Positions 17,580 through 25,980 of a DNA stretch of 64,000 bases are shown here, in pieces (the stretch's first letter is position 1; the number at the start of each line of letters is the position of its first letter). Below the pieces are notes generated by a model. That model had not been told where the DNA came from and ran no database searches. It saw nothing but the letters and a program-made list of their open reading frames with translations. This stretch comes from Anaerolineae bacterium (lineage in GTDB: Bacteria; Chloroflexota; Anaerolineae; Aggregatilineales; Phototrophicaceae): NCBI GenBank assembly GCA_022825675.1, contig JAJDWK010000094.1, forward strand, positions 62,001 to 126,000. The letters are read 5' to 3'. The position numbers and the translations under genes were made by a program.

Positions 17580-17617
17580 CGCTATTACTCCTCAAAAATT
17601 TCGAGCATAATGCGCCT

Positions 17618-17647
17618 AGTATACTGGGCGCAGCGCTGGGCTGTCAA
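17618..17647 (-). promoter_or_regulatory. Strong sigma70-type promoter of rpmF
   Basis: On the minus strand: TTGACA (17647-17642), 18-base spacer, TATACT (17623-17618). The -35 is perfect and the -10 matches five of six. Confidence 0.88.
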
Positions 17648-17716
17648 CCGGCGGTTGGCGGGGGAGTGGTGGTTATCATGGATATGGTCTTCTCAGCAAA
17701 CACGACACAGGTTTTT

Positions 17717-17775
17717 CACCACAGAGACACAGAAGGCACAGAGATTTTCTCCTGCTTTTCTCGGTGTCCTCGGTG
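17717..17775. repeat. Dispersed palindromic repeat, copy 1
   Basis: Left arm CACCACAGAGACACAGA, then GGCACAGAG, a T/C-rich middle and right arm TCTCGGTGTCCTCGGTG. The arms are imperfect inverted repeats of each other. The copy sits between rpmF and the EamA gene in otherwise empty sequence. Confidence 0.75.
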
Positions 17776-17850
17776 CTAAGCATACCTGTTGAACCCACGC
17801 CCATACAAAGTATTCTACTGTGATAAAAAGGATAAAATGGCTGGCAGGCG

Positions 17851-18702
17851 TCAGGCGAGCAGGAGGATGCCAGCGAAGGTGCAAGCCATGCCCAGCGCCT
17901 TAAGCCGCGACCAGGACTGGCTGAAGAGCAGCAAGCCGACCACATACAAAATGATGATGCGAGAATTGTCGATGGCGATGCCATAGGCGAGGTTGGGCGC
18001 TTTGGCATAGGCGACGAACAAAGCGGCGTTGCCGATAGCGGCGCAGGCGATGACGGCGATGAAGAGATGGCTGTGCCGCAGCTTGATTAAAAAAGCAGCT
18101 CTCTCGGCAATGCCAGCGGCTAGAAAACCCAAACCCGAAACCAGCAGCACGATTATCAACGAAACTTCGCCGTTGACGCCATCATCGTTGGCGAAGCGCA
18201 CCAGAATCGACATCAGCGCGAAGGACAGCCCGCCAAACAGCGCCCAGCCCAGCCAGGCGAGGCTGATATCACGCCGCCGCAGCCGCCAAGCGCCAGAAAC
18301 CGCCAGTACGCCAGCGAATATCAAAAGCATGCCCATGAGTCGCAGTGGCTCAAAGGCGGCATGCAGCCAGATGAGCGAATAAATGTAGGTGAGCGCGAGC
18401 CGCCAGGACATCACCGCTTCCACATAGCCGATATTTGGCTGCAAGCGGATGGCGCGGTTGTAGGCATAGTTGCCGGTGGTGCTGAACAAGCCGGTGAGCG
18501 CCAGCGGCAGCAGGTTGCGGGCGATTGCATCAAAATCGGCATCACGCAAAAAAACAAGCGCCAAAACCAGCGCCGCGCCCAACCAGGCGTAGGTCATAAA
18601 ACTGTTGATGGCGTAATGCTTCTGCAGCCGTTGGAAAACAAGCGCCTGCGCCGACAAGCCAATGGCGGAAATTACAGCGGCGCTGAACCAGTCCAATGCC
18701 AT
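17851..18702 (-). CDS. EamA/DMT-family transporter
   Basis: 283 residues with about ten hydrophobic helices in two repeats of five, as in drug/metabolite transporters of the EamA family; no soluble domain. The ATG at 18702 overlaps the Nudix stop in TGATG, which is why it is preferred to an upstream in-frame start at 18732. Substrate unknown. The two genes are translationally coupled, but no shared function is obvious. Confidence 0.82.
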   Translation of the reverse strand: MALDWFSAAVISAIGLSAQALVFQRLQKHYAINSFMTYAWLGAALVLALVFLRDADFDAIARNLLPLALTGLFSTTGNYAYNRAIRLQPNIGYVEAVMSWRLALTYIYSLIWLHAAFEPLRLMGMLLIFAGVLAVSGAWRLRRRDISLAWLGWALFGGLSFALMSILVRFANDDGVNGEVSLIIVLLVSGLGFLAAGIAERAAFLIKLRHSHLFIAVIACAAIGNAALFVAYAKAPNLAYGIAIDNSRIIILYVVGLLLFSQSWSRLKALGMACTFAGILLLA

Positions 18703-19355
18703 CAGCCCATGCCCGGCGCGGCTTCTTGGCATAGAACATGCCGCAGCCGCCCTTCCAATTCCGCCAGCAAAATCGCGGTCGCGCCCCAGACTTTGTGCTT
18801 GCCCACGGCATAATAGGGCACATAGACATCATGCCCGCGGATACTGCGGACTTCGCTGGTTTTGAAGGCGGGATGCAGCAAGTCTTCCAGCGCAAAGCCA
18901 AATACTTGCGCCACTTCCGCCGGGTTGGGGCGGAAAAGCGCCCGCCCGTCCAGGCGCGCCACAATCGGCTTGACATCAAAGTTGGAGGCGGGGATATACA
19001 AGTGCGGCAGCGCCCCCAGGATGCGAATCCGCGAGCCGCAGACGCCAATTTCTTCGCAGGTTTCTCGCAGCGCTGTCGCCGTCAGGCTTATGTCATCGCG
19101 GTCTTGACGCCCGCCAGGGAAGCTGACTTGGCCGCTGTGCCCGCGCAATTGCTGGTTGCGCCGGGTCAGCGCCAGGCTCAGGCGCGAATCGGCGGCGGCG
19201 TAAAGCAGCATCAAAACCGCCGCCCGCCTGGGCGGGTCGCCGCGCTTTTGCCAGCCACGCGGCACCGGTGCCATCACCCGCCGGGCAGCTGCCCAATCAA
19301 AGCCCGGCAGCTCCAGAGCCTGGCGGATTTGGGCGCTGCTTAACAGGCTGGGCAC
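18702..19355 (-). CDS. Nudix hydrolase, CoA pyrophosphatase-like
   Basis: 217 residues. VSFPGGRQDRDD followed by ALRETCEEIGV is a Nudix box in the pattern of the CoA diphosphatases (NUDT7/NudL group, which read SFPGGKxDxxD...ALREAxEE). Basic and hydrophobic residues before it (LALTRRNQQLRGHSGQ) match the CoA-binding UPF0035 motif. Likely splits CoA or acyl-CoA into 3',5'-ADP and phosphopantetheine. Start is GTG at 19355 without a strong ribosome site. It overlaps the EamA gene by one base. Confidence 0.86.
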   Translation of the reverse strand: MPSLLSSAQIRQALELPGFDWAAARRVMAPVPRGWQKRGDPPRRAAVLMLLYAAADSRLSLALTRRNQQLRGHSGQVSFPGGRQDRDDISLTATALRETCEEIGVCGSRIRILGALPHLYIPASNFDVKPIVARLDGRALFRPNPAEVAQVFGFALEDLLHPAFKTSEVRSIRGHDVYVPYYAVGKHKVWGATAILLAELEGRLRHVLCQEAAPGMG

Positions 19356-19505
19356 AGTTCTGCTTGGCGTTGGCAGCCGCCACGCTTCAGAGCTGGCTGC
19401 GGCACAAGAAAAGGGCGCGGGACAGCCTCAAATGCCATCACCACGCCAGCGCTTGCCTGCAAGCGGCGAAGCGGCCTATTCAGCTGCCGATGGGCTTGCC
19501 GCGGC

Positions 19506-19772
19506 TTACGCTTGCCCATACCAGGCTCGGCGTTTGCGCAGGGAGACGCCCGCCTCCGCGCCGCTGCGGCGCGCTGTGCGCACCCGCCCGCGGGAGTCGA
19601 TATGCACCTGCCCGGCTTTTTGCAGCCGCTCAAATTCTTCCGGGGTTATCGCCGGTGCCGGTTCCCCGCCCAGCCGCTCCAGCCGATCGTCCATTTCTCC
19701 CGAAGGGTTGGCGGAGGAATCGCCAAAGTTTTCATCCTGGCTGTCGTTGAAATTCTTTTCGTCGGTACTCAT
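19506..19772 (-). CDS. Hypothetical acidic small protein
   Basis: 88 residues. The first 35 are acidic, Asn/Asp/Ser rich and probably disordered (MSTDEKNFNDSQDENFGDSS); then ITPEEFERLQKAGQVHIDSRGRV looks like a short helical motif, and the tail is basic (LRKRRAWYGQA). ATG at 19772 is selected because AGAGGT lies 5 bases upstream. I do not recognise a family. The clear ribosome site and the change of charge along the chain suggest a real gene, possibly a small binding or adaptor protein. Confidence 0.6.
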   Translation of the reverse strand: MSTDEKNFNDSQDENFGDSSANPSGEMDDRLERLGGEPAPAITPEEFERLQKAGQVHIDSRGRVRTARRSGAEAGVSLRKRRAWYGQA

Positions 19773-20175
19773 TTTTACCTCTGTTGGGACGCCCAATATC
19801 GTCACTTCAAGGTGCGCGGCGGCAAAAGCCCCGCAGCCGCAGCACCTATAGTTTAGTCGATGTGGATGGTCTTTGCCAAGTTCTTTTCGGCGGGCAGATG
19901 CCGCCACCAAAACGCGCTATAGATTGTACGCCGCCGCCGCAATTTCGTTCCAGCCGCAGCCAGCTTTTTCGGCGCGCCGCCTGCGTCCCGCCAGCCAGGA
20001 AGTCCATCCTAGTCCTACAGTTTGGGCTAAGATATTCGCTCTACAGCCAGTTCGAGTACAATTCTTACTACACAATGTACGAAGATATCGCTGAAATTTG
20101 GAATCTGCTGTGGGATAGATTGCCGCGCCAGCTGTGATACAAATAGCTAGGATTGCATTCTACAGGAGAACTGTG
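19773..20175. other. Intergenic region between divergent genes
   Basis: 403 bases without a convincing gene. It must hold two divergent promoters. Minus strand: TTGGCA, 18 bases, TAAACT toward 19772 (weak). Plus strand: a TACAAT at 20057-20062 toward the aminotransferase, with no clear -35. AGGAG at 20164-20168 is the aminotransferase ribosome site. No repeat copy was found here. Confidence 0.5.
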
Positions 20176-21372
20176 ATGAGCCGCTACCTCTCCAAGAGCG
20201 CAAAAAACCTCCGCCCTTCGGGCATACGCCGCTATTTTGATATTGCGGAGACCATGGAGGATGTGGTGACACTTGGCATTGGCGAGCCCAATTTTGTAAC
20301 GCCGGCGCACATCATCGAAGCGGGCGTGCAGAGCCTGCGCGATGGTCGCACCGGCTATACATCCAACGCCGGCACCCTGGAATTAAGAGAAGCCATCGCC
20401 GAGCGTATTGAAGCCTTGTATGGCTTGCGCTATGCGCCGCAGGACGAAATCCTGGTGACTATCGGTGCCAGCGAAGCCTTGTTCCTGGCGCTTAAGGTCT
20501 TGCTGGACCCGGGTGACGAAGTCCTGGTTGTGGAGCCTTGTTTTGTGGCGAATGCCGCGCTGGTGGAGACAGCTGGCGGGACGCCGGTCATGGTGCCAAC
20601 GACTGCGCGCGAGGAGTTTCAAGTGACTGGCGCCGCTCTCGAGAGCCGCGTCAGCCCCCGCAGCAAAGCCATTTTGCTCAGCTATCCCAGCAACCCGACA
20701 GGCGCGGTGCTGACGCGGGAGCACATGCTGCAAGTCGCCGCTGTTGCCGAGAAGCATGACCTGATTGTGATATCGGACGAGATTTATGAGCGGCTGGTAT
20801 ATGGCTGCGAGCATATCAATTTCGCCACCTTGCCCGGCATGTTTGAGCGCACTATCGTGCTCAGCGGCATGAGCAAATCGTACGCGATGACCGGCTGGCG
20901 CATCGGCTATGTGAGCGCGCCGCGCGCCTTCAGCGAAGCGATGTACAAATTCCATCAGTATCTCATCATGTCCGCGCCCACCATGAGCCAGGTCGCGGCA
21001 ATTGAAGCCCTCCGCTATGGCGAGGCGGATGTCGAAGCGATGCGGCGGGAATATGACCGGCGGCGCAAGCTGATTGTTGACGGCTTCAACCAACTGGGGC
21101 TGCATTGCTTCGAGCCCAGGGGCGCCTTTTACGCCTTCCCCAGCGTGGCGATAACCGGCATGCATGACGAGGCATTCTGTGAAGAATTGCTGCGTTCCCA
21201 GCGGCTGGCGCTGATACCCGGCAGCGCCTTCGGCGAGAGCGGGCGCGGTTATGTGCGCGCCAGCTACGCCACCAGCGAAGCCAATATCCAGGAGGCGCTG
21301 GAACGGCTGGAGCGCTTCCTGGCGGGGCGCGGCTTACGTCAAGGCGCTGCCGATACAATCCTGGTCGCCTGA
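20176..21372 (+). CDS. PLP-dependent aminotransferase, class I (AspC/AlaA-like)
   Basis: 398 residues, fold-type I. GYTSNAGTLELREAIAERI and GASEALFLALKVLLDPGDEVL bind the PLP phosphate, YPSNPTGAV gives the conserved Asn, ISDEIYERLVY the Asp and Tyr, and SGMSKSYAMTGWRIGY the Schiff-base Lys. The conserved Arg of RASYATS binds the substrate carboxylate. The pattern is that of aspartate or broad-range aminotransferases of the archaeal/Thermus type. ATG at 20176 has AGGAG with 7 bases spacing; an upstream in-frame start at 20134 has none. Stands alone upstream of gatB. Confidence 0.92.
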   Translation: MSRYLSKSAKNLRPSGIRRYFDIAETMEDVVTLGIGEPNFVTPAHIIEAGVQSLRDGRTGYTSNAGTLELREAIAERIEALYGLRYAPQDEILVTIGASEALFLALKVLLDPGDEVLVVEPCFVANAALVETAGGTPVMVPTTAREEFQVTGAALESRVSPRSKAILLSYPSNPTGAVLTREHMLQVAAVAEKHDLIVISDEIYERLVYGCEHINFATLPGMFERTIVLSGMSKSYAMTGWRIGYVSAPRAFSEAMYKFHQYLIMSAPTMSQVAAIEALRYGEADVEAMRREYDRRRKLIVDGFNQLGLHCFEPRGAFYAFPSVAITGMHDEAFCEELLRSQRLALIPGSAFGESGRGYVRASYATSEANIQEALERLERFLAGRGLRQGAADTILVA

Positions 21373-21430
21373 GGGCAGGGGCGGCACACGGGGTCTGTTG
21401 AGAATCACCACATCATTTCACATGACCATC

Positions 21431-21459
21431 TTGGAACTGCTTTTGTTGCAATGTACTAT
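21431..21459 (+). promoter_or_regulatory. Predicted promoter of gatB-ssb
   Basis: TTGGAA (21431-21436), 17-base spacer, TACTAT (21454-21459), 38 bases before the gatB start. Confidence 0.6.
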
Positions 21460-21497
21460 TGTGCCTATGGAGATGGCGCTTGCGGCGGAGCGGAAGT

Positions 21498-22958
21498 ATG
21501 AGTGACTGGCAGACTGTGATCGGCTTGGAGGTTCATGCCGAGCTGGAAACGGAAAGCAAAATGTTCAGCAGCTGCCCGGTTGTGGACAGTGTGGAAGCGC
21601 CGCCCAATTCCGCGGTTGATGCGCTTTCGCTGGGCATGCCGGGTACATTGCCGGTGATCAATATGCGCGCGATGGAATACGGCATTATGGTCGGCTTGGC
21701 GCTCAATTGTGAGATACCGCCGCTGAACCAGTTCGCGCGCAAGAATTATTTCTATCCCGATTTGCCCAAGGGCTATCAAATCAGCCAATACGATCACCCG
21801 CTGGCGATACAGGGGCATATCGATATCGAGCGGGAAGACGGCACACAAAAGCGCATCCGCGTGCGGCGGGCGCACATGGAAGAAGATACCGGCAAGCTCA
21901 CGCATGTCGCCGATGGCAGCCTGGTTGATTACAATCGCGCGGGCGTGCCGCTTTTGGAAATTGTGTCCGAGCCGGATATCAGCAGCGCCCAGGAAGCCGA
22001 AGCCTATGCCCGCAAGCTGCGCGCGATTCTGCGTTATCTGGGCGTCAACAGCGGCGATATGTCAAAAGGCGTGCTGCGATTTGAAGCCAATGTCAGCGTG
22101 ATGCGCAGCAGCGACCGCGCGCTGCGAGAGCGCACCGAGATCAAGAATCTCAACAGCATCCGCAATATGACGCGCGCGATAGAATACGAAGCCAAGCGGC
22201 AGATTCGCCTGTATCAGCGGGGCGACATGGTGAAGCCAGCTACTTTAGGCTGGGACGAAGCGGCGCAGCGCATCGTCATCCAGCGTTATAAAGAACGGGC
22301 GGATGAATATCGCTATTTCCCGGAGCCGGACCTGCCCGCCGTCGCCGTCAGCCGCGAGTGGGTGGCGGAACTGCAAGCGCGCCTGCCGGAATTGCCGGAT
22401 GCGTTGCGGCGGCGCTTCGTTGATGAGCTGGGCTTAAACGATACCGATGCTACGGTGCTGACAGCGGACCGGGCGGTAGCGGAATTTTTCCTGGAGTTGC
22501 TTGATGGCGACGGCATTGATGCCAAAGCGGCGGCGAATTGGCTGACGACCGACTTGTTCCGCATGATGAATGCGCAGGAAATCGAGCGGGAAAATATCAA
22601 CAGCATCCCGCTTAGGGCAGGGCAATGCGCGGGCTTGCTGCGCCTGGTGCAGGGCGGGACTATCAACCAGAATACGGCGCGCAAAAAAGTCCTGCCCGCC
22701 ATGTGGCGGACGGGCAAAGACGCAAAAGTAATAGTCGACGAGCAGGGCTTGGCGCAGGTATCGGACGCGGCGCTGATTAAGCGGCAGGCTGACGCGGTTC
22801 TGCGCGACAATGAGGCTTTGCTGCAGCGCTACCTGGCGGGCAATGACAAGGTCATCAACGCGCTTTTTGGCAAAATCATGGGCGCGATGCGCGGCAAAGC
22901 CGACCCCGCCATCGTCCGGCAGGTGCTGCAAGAAAAGGTCAAGGCGCTAAAAGAATAG
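21498..22958 (+). CDS. gatB: Aspartyl/glutamyl-tRNA(Asn/Gln) amidotransferase subunit B
   Basis: 486 residues, normal GatB length. VIGLEVHAELETESKMFS, PLNQFARKNYFYPDLPKGYQ, MEEDTGKLTH, DYNRAGVPLLEIVSEPD and EIKNLNS are diagnostic of GatB, which with GatA and GatC amidates Glu-tRNA(Gln) or Asp-tRNA(Asn). The C-terminal YqeY-like tRNA-binding domain is present (about residues 340-486). gatA and gatC are not in the window. ATG at 21498 follows GGAGCGGAAGT; the in-frame start at 21459 would lie on the promoter -10. Confidence 0.97.
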   Translation: MSDWQTVIGLEVHAELETESKMFSSCPVVDSVEAPPNSAVDALSLGMPGTLPVINMRAMEYGIMVGLALNCEIPPLNQFARKNYFYPDLPKGYQISQYDHPLAIQGHIDIEREDGTQKRIRVRRAHMEEDTGKLTHVADGSLVDYNRAGVPLLEIVSEPDISSAQEAEAYARKLRAILRYLGVNSGDMSKGVLRFEANVSVMRSSDRALRERTEIKNLNSIRNMTRAIEYEAKRQIRLYQRGDMVKPATLGWDEAAQRIVIQRYKERADEYRYFPEPDLPAVAVSREWVAELQARLPELPDALRRRFVDELGLNDTDATVLTADRAVAEFFLELLDGDGIDAKAAANWLTTDLFRMMNAQEIERENINSIPLRAGQCAGLLRLVQGGTINQNTARKKVLPAMWRTGKDAKVIVDEQGLAQVSDAALIKRQADAVLRDNEALLQRYLAGNDKVINALFGKIMGAMRGKADPAIVRQVLQEKVKALKE

Positions 22959-22982
22959 AACGCGAGTATTGGGAGATTTGGC

Positions 22983-23447
22983 ATGACTTGGCATCAGACG
23001 ATAATTGTTGGCAACCTGGGGGGCGACCCCGAGCTCCGCTATCTTCAAAGCGGGCGCGCGGTCTGCAATTTTAGCGTCGCTGTGTCTGAGCGGTGGCGCG
23101 ACCGCCAATCAGACGAACAGCGCGAGCGCACCACCTGGTATCGCGTCGCTGTTTGGGGCAACCAGGCGGAGACCTGCAATACCTATCTTTCGCGCGGGCG
23201 CAAGGTTATGGTCATCGGCAATGTATCCGCCCGCGGCTACATCAACAACAACGGGGAAGCCGCGGCCTCGCTTGACCTCACGGCGCGCGATGTGCGCTTT
23301 TTGGGCAGCCGCGACGAACAAGGGGGAGGCGGCTGGGGCGGCAATGAGCAGCGCGGCGGCGGCGGACAGCGCCAGCAAGCGCCGCGTGATGACCGCGCCT
23401 CCAACTACCCAAGCTCGCCATCCTCGGTGGATGACATTCCTTTCTAG
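22983..23447 (+). CDS. ssb: Single-stranded DNA-binding protein
   Basis: 154 residues. An OB fold occupies residues 1-108 (IIVGNLGGDPELRYLQSG, WYRVAVWGNQAE), followed by a Gly/Gln/Arg-rich linker and the acidic tip DDIPF that recruits partner proteins. ATG at 22983 follows GGGAG, 24 bases after gatB, so the two are probably on one transcript. Confidence 0.96.
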   Translation: MTWHQTIIVGNLGGDPELRYLQSGRAVCNFSVAVSERWRDRQSDEQRERTTWYRVAVWGNQAETCNTYLSRGRKVMVIGNVSARGYINNNGEAAASLDLTARDVRFLGSRDEQGGGGWGGNEQRGGGGQRQQAPRDDRASNYPSSPSSVDDIPF

Positions 23448-23484
23448 CGGTCGGCAGCCGTTGCCAGGCGGCGCTGGTTGAGCT

Positions 23485-24228
23485 ATGTGCCAATTTTCTG
23501 TTGACTTGCGCGGGCGGACGGCGCTGCTCACCGGCGCTGGCACTGCCTGCGGCGCGGCGATTGCGCTGGCGCTGGCTGCCAGCGGGGCGAATGTGTCGCT
23601 CTGCGATATCAACATTGAGCGGGCGGAAGCGGTCGCGGACAAAATCATCGCTGGCGGCGGCGAGGCGCTCGCCCAGCACAGCGATGTCTCCAACCGCTTT
23701 CAAGCCGCCACTATGATTGAGCGCGCGCGCGACCGCTTCGGCAGCATTGACATTCTGGTGAATGCCGCGGGTGCCTATCAAGCGGCGCCGCTGCTCCAGC
23801 TTGATGAATGGGATTGGCGGCGTCAGCTGGAGTTGAACGCCACCGGTACATTTTTCTGCATGCAGTTGGTGGCTCGCGTCATGGCGGACGAAGGCGGCGG
23901 CGTCATCATCAATCTCACGGCGGGCGGCGGCAGCCTGCCGGCGGGGGTTGGCTATGTGGCGGGGAAGAGCGCTGTCAGCGCGCTGACGCGGCAGGCGGCG
24001 CGGGAGCTGGGACCGCGGGGTATCCGTGTGAATGCCATCGCCGCGGGCAATATCAGCGGGGACGCCATGCCGGCAGCGGCGGAGCGCTCGCCGCTGACGC
24101 GCCGCGGCCGCGCTGAAGACATCGCCGGCACCGCGCTTTTCCTGTGCTCGGCGGCGGCGGACTATATCACGGGGCAGGTGATCCTTGTTGATGGCGGCGC
24201 ATCGCTTCTCGGCGCGCCGCCTGCCTGA
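23485..24228 (+). CDS. Short-chain dehydrogenase/reductase
   Basis: 247 residues of the classical SDR fold: TGAGTACG at residues 16-23 stands for the TGxxxGxG cofactor loop, D in LCDIN near 41 favours NAD(H), NAAG near 93 supports the core, and YVAGK (near 157) is the YxxxK active site. The catalytic Ser position falls in TAGGGS, so the usual Ser may be shifted or replaced. The IDLVDGG-like end (ILVDGGAS) is normal. It follows ssb after 37 bases. Substrate unknown; many relatives are annotated as FabG-like. Confidence 0.85.
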   Translation: MCQFSVDLRGRTALLTGAGTACGAAIALALAASGANVSLCDINIERAEAVADKIIAGGGEALAQHSDVSNRFQAATMIERARDRFGSIDILVNAAGAYQAAPLLQLDEWDWRRQLELNATGTFFCMQLVARVMADEGGGVIINLTAGGGSLPAGVGYVAGKSAVSALTRQAARELGPRGIRVNAIAAGNISGDAMPAAAERSPLTRRGRAEDIAGTALFLCSAAADYITGQVILVDGGASLLGAPPA

Positions 24229-24240
24229 GCTGCCGTCGTT

Positions 24241-24672
24241 TTACCTGCCAGTGGAGCCGAAACCGCCGGCACCGCGCGCGCTCTCAGCGAGTTCGGCGAG
24301 CGCTTCCACAAAGTCAAGCGCGCCGGTGTAAACGGGCACAATCAGCAATTGGGCGATTTTCTGCCCCTGCTCAATCGCGATAGTATCATCGCCGAGGTTG
24401 ACAAGCAGAACTTTCAGCTCGCCGCGATAGGCGCTGTCGATGACGCCAGCCAGCGTATGTATGCCCGCCGCCGCCATGCTCGAACGGTCTTTCAGCAAGC
24501 CGACGAATCCCGGCGGAATCTCCAGGTGCAAGCCAGTCTCGACGATGGCGCGCTGCCCGGGCGCGAGCGTGTACACACCCAGCGCCGCAATATCATAGCC
24601 GGCATCGCCGGGGCGCGGCGCGCGGAACTCCATGCCAAGCGCCCGGAATTTCTCGTTGCAATAGACGCGCAT
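24241..24672 (-). CDS. dut: dUTP diphosphatase
   Basis: 143 residues with the five trimeric dUTPase motifs: PGDAGYDIAAL (1), KDRSSMA (2), GVIDSAYRGELKV (3), QGQKIAQLLIVPV (4) and GGFGSTGR at the C-terminus (5, which closes over the nucleotide). It hydrolyses dUTP to dUMP, lowering uracil in DNA. It is directly downstream of the mismatch uracil-DNA glycosylase gene (6-base gap), so two arms of uracil exclusion share one transcript. Confidence 0.96.
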   Translation of the reverse strand: MRVYCNEKFRALGMEFRAPRPGDAGYDIAALGVYTLAPGQRAIVETGLHLEIPPGFVGLLKDRSSMAAAGIHTLAGVIDSAYRGELKVLLVNLGDDTIAIEQGQKIAQLLIVPVYTGALDFVEALAELAESARGAGGFGSTGR

Positions 24673-24678
24673 ACTCCC

Positions 24679-25194
24679 TCAGCCTGCTCTCAGCTCTTGA
24701 TAGGCAGCCGCCAGCGCCTGCCAAGGCGTACTATCCCAGTAGCGGCGGGCGGCGCCTGATGGCGATGGCAGCACAAAAAAGCGCGTCCGCCCCAAAGTTG
24801 GCGCTTGCCAGCCATAGTCGACGGCTTGGGACGGGCGCGCATCCGCCCAGGCGCGCCAGGCGGTCTTGCTGGTGAAGGCGACAATCCGCGGCTGATAATG
24901 CTGGATTTTCGTGCGCAGCGTCAGCGGGTGATAATCCGCCCGGCGCAGTTCGCCATCGTTGCCGACTGCCGCTTTCGCCAGGTCGGTCAAACCCAAACCC
25001 AGCGGCAGCAGCTTGCGAAATTCTTGTGGCGAGAAGAGGCGGGGCGTGAAGCCGCAGGCATGTAAGCTGCGCCAAAAGGCGTTGGACGGGTTGGCATAAT
25101 ACGCGCGCTCACGCGCCGAAATTCTGCTGGCGGCAGTGCCACAAAATACCAGCGCAAGCCCGGGTGCCAAGACATCGGGCAAGATATCAGCCAT
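24679..25194 (-). CDS. Mug/TDG-type uracil-DNA glycosylase
   Basis: 171 residues, uracil-DNA glycosylase superfamily. FCGTAAS near residue 17 with YYANPSNAFWRSLHACGFT is the motif-1 region of the mismatch-specific (Mug-like) branch, GLGLTDLA follows as in the family, and LPSPSGAARRYW near the C-terminus is the DNA-intercalation motif. It should remove uracil or thymine mispaired with G. The ATG at 25194 overlaps the upstream MBL gene by 8 bases. The first strand lacks the NPG of Escherichia coli Mug, so substrate range may differ. Confidence 0.85.
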   Translation of the reverse strand: MADILPDVLAPGLALVFCGTAASRISARERAYYANPSNAFWRSLHACGFTPRLFSPQEFRKLLPLGLGLTDLAKAAVGNDGELRRADYHPLTLRTKIQHYQPRIVAFTSKTAWRAWADARPSQAVDYGWQAPTLGRTRFFVLPSPSGAARRYWDSTPWQALAAAYQELRAG

Positions 25195-25966
25195 CACGCG
25201 CCGCTGCGCCGGCAGCCCATTCCAGATTCTTCTGATGCGTCTCGTGATAGAAGCCGTCCAACTGCGGCGGAAGCGCAAAGACTCGGTCGCCAGTGAGCGC
25301 GCTTAAATAGGCGACCGTGCTGTCCAGGCATGCGCGGTCCCGCGCTGGACCATGTGAGGGAATCGCATGGGCGAGGTCGCTGCGCCCTGCCCAGCCCTTT
25401 AATGCCGCCAGCCAGCCGAGCACAAGCTCCGCCTCGTAAACCACTGGCAGCGGCGCTTCAATCGCGTCGCCGCCGAGAAATACGCCCCATTCCGGTATCC
25501 AGCCGATGATGCTGTCGCTGGTGTGCCCGGGCAGATGATGCAGCTCCAGCGTCACGCCGCCCAAATGCAAGCTCAGGCGGGAGCGGAAAGTTACATTCGG
25601 CGGGACCAGCGCGACCGCCCCCCAATAGCCCGGGTCTTCCGCCTGCTTTTGCGCCAGCGCCTGCGGGATATCCCCGCCGAAGCGGCTTAAGCATTGCTCA
25701 TGCGCCACGACAGCGAGCGGCTTTTGCCTAAAGCCCGCCGTGCCCCAAACATGGTCCCAATCCCCATGGCTGTAGACCAGAATATAGCGCCTGCCAGCAA
25801 GCAGGCTGTCAAGCGCTTTGATGGCTGATGGGTGGTACAAGCTGTCCCAGACAACGGCGAAATTCTCGCCCAGCATCAGAATTGACCGATGTTGATGCCC
25901 ATGCGCTTCCACCAGGCAGACCCATAGCCCGGGCAGGATTTCCTGCAGATTCGCCGCGGAAGTCAT
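25187..25966 (-). CDS. Metallo-beta-lactamase fold hydrolase
   Basis: 259 residues. YSHGDWDHVWG (near residue 65) is the metal motif; the usual HxHxDH reads H-x-D-x-D-H, so the second ligand is Asp. LPGHTSDS gives the later His, GGDAIE the bridging Asp and IPSHGP the final His. The family covers many hydrolases (thioesters, lactones, nucleic acid ends), and the neighbouring glycosylase and dut do not settle the function. It is the second gene after the secreted protein (14-base gap) and overlaps the glycosylase. Confidence 0.85.
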   Translation of the reverse strand: MTSAANLQEILPGLWVCLVEAHGHQHRSILMLGENFAVVWDSLYHPSAIKALDSLLAGRRYILVYSHGDWDHVWGTAGFRQKPLAVVAHEQCLSRFGGDIPQALAQKQAEDPGYWGAVALVPPNVTFRSRLSLHLGGVTLELHHLPGHTSDSIIGWIPEWGVFLGGDAIEAPLPVVYEAELVLGWLAALKGWAGRSDLAHAIPSHGPARDRACLDSTVAYLSALTGDRVFALPPQLDGFYHETHQKNLEWAAGAAARDG

Positions 25967-25980
25967 GCCGATTGCCGGGC

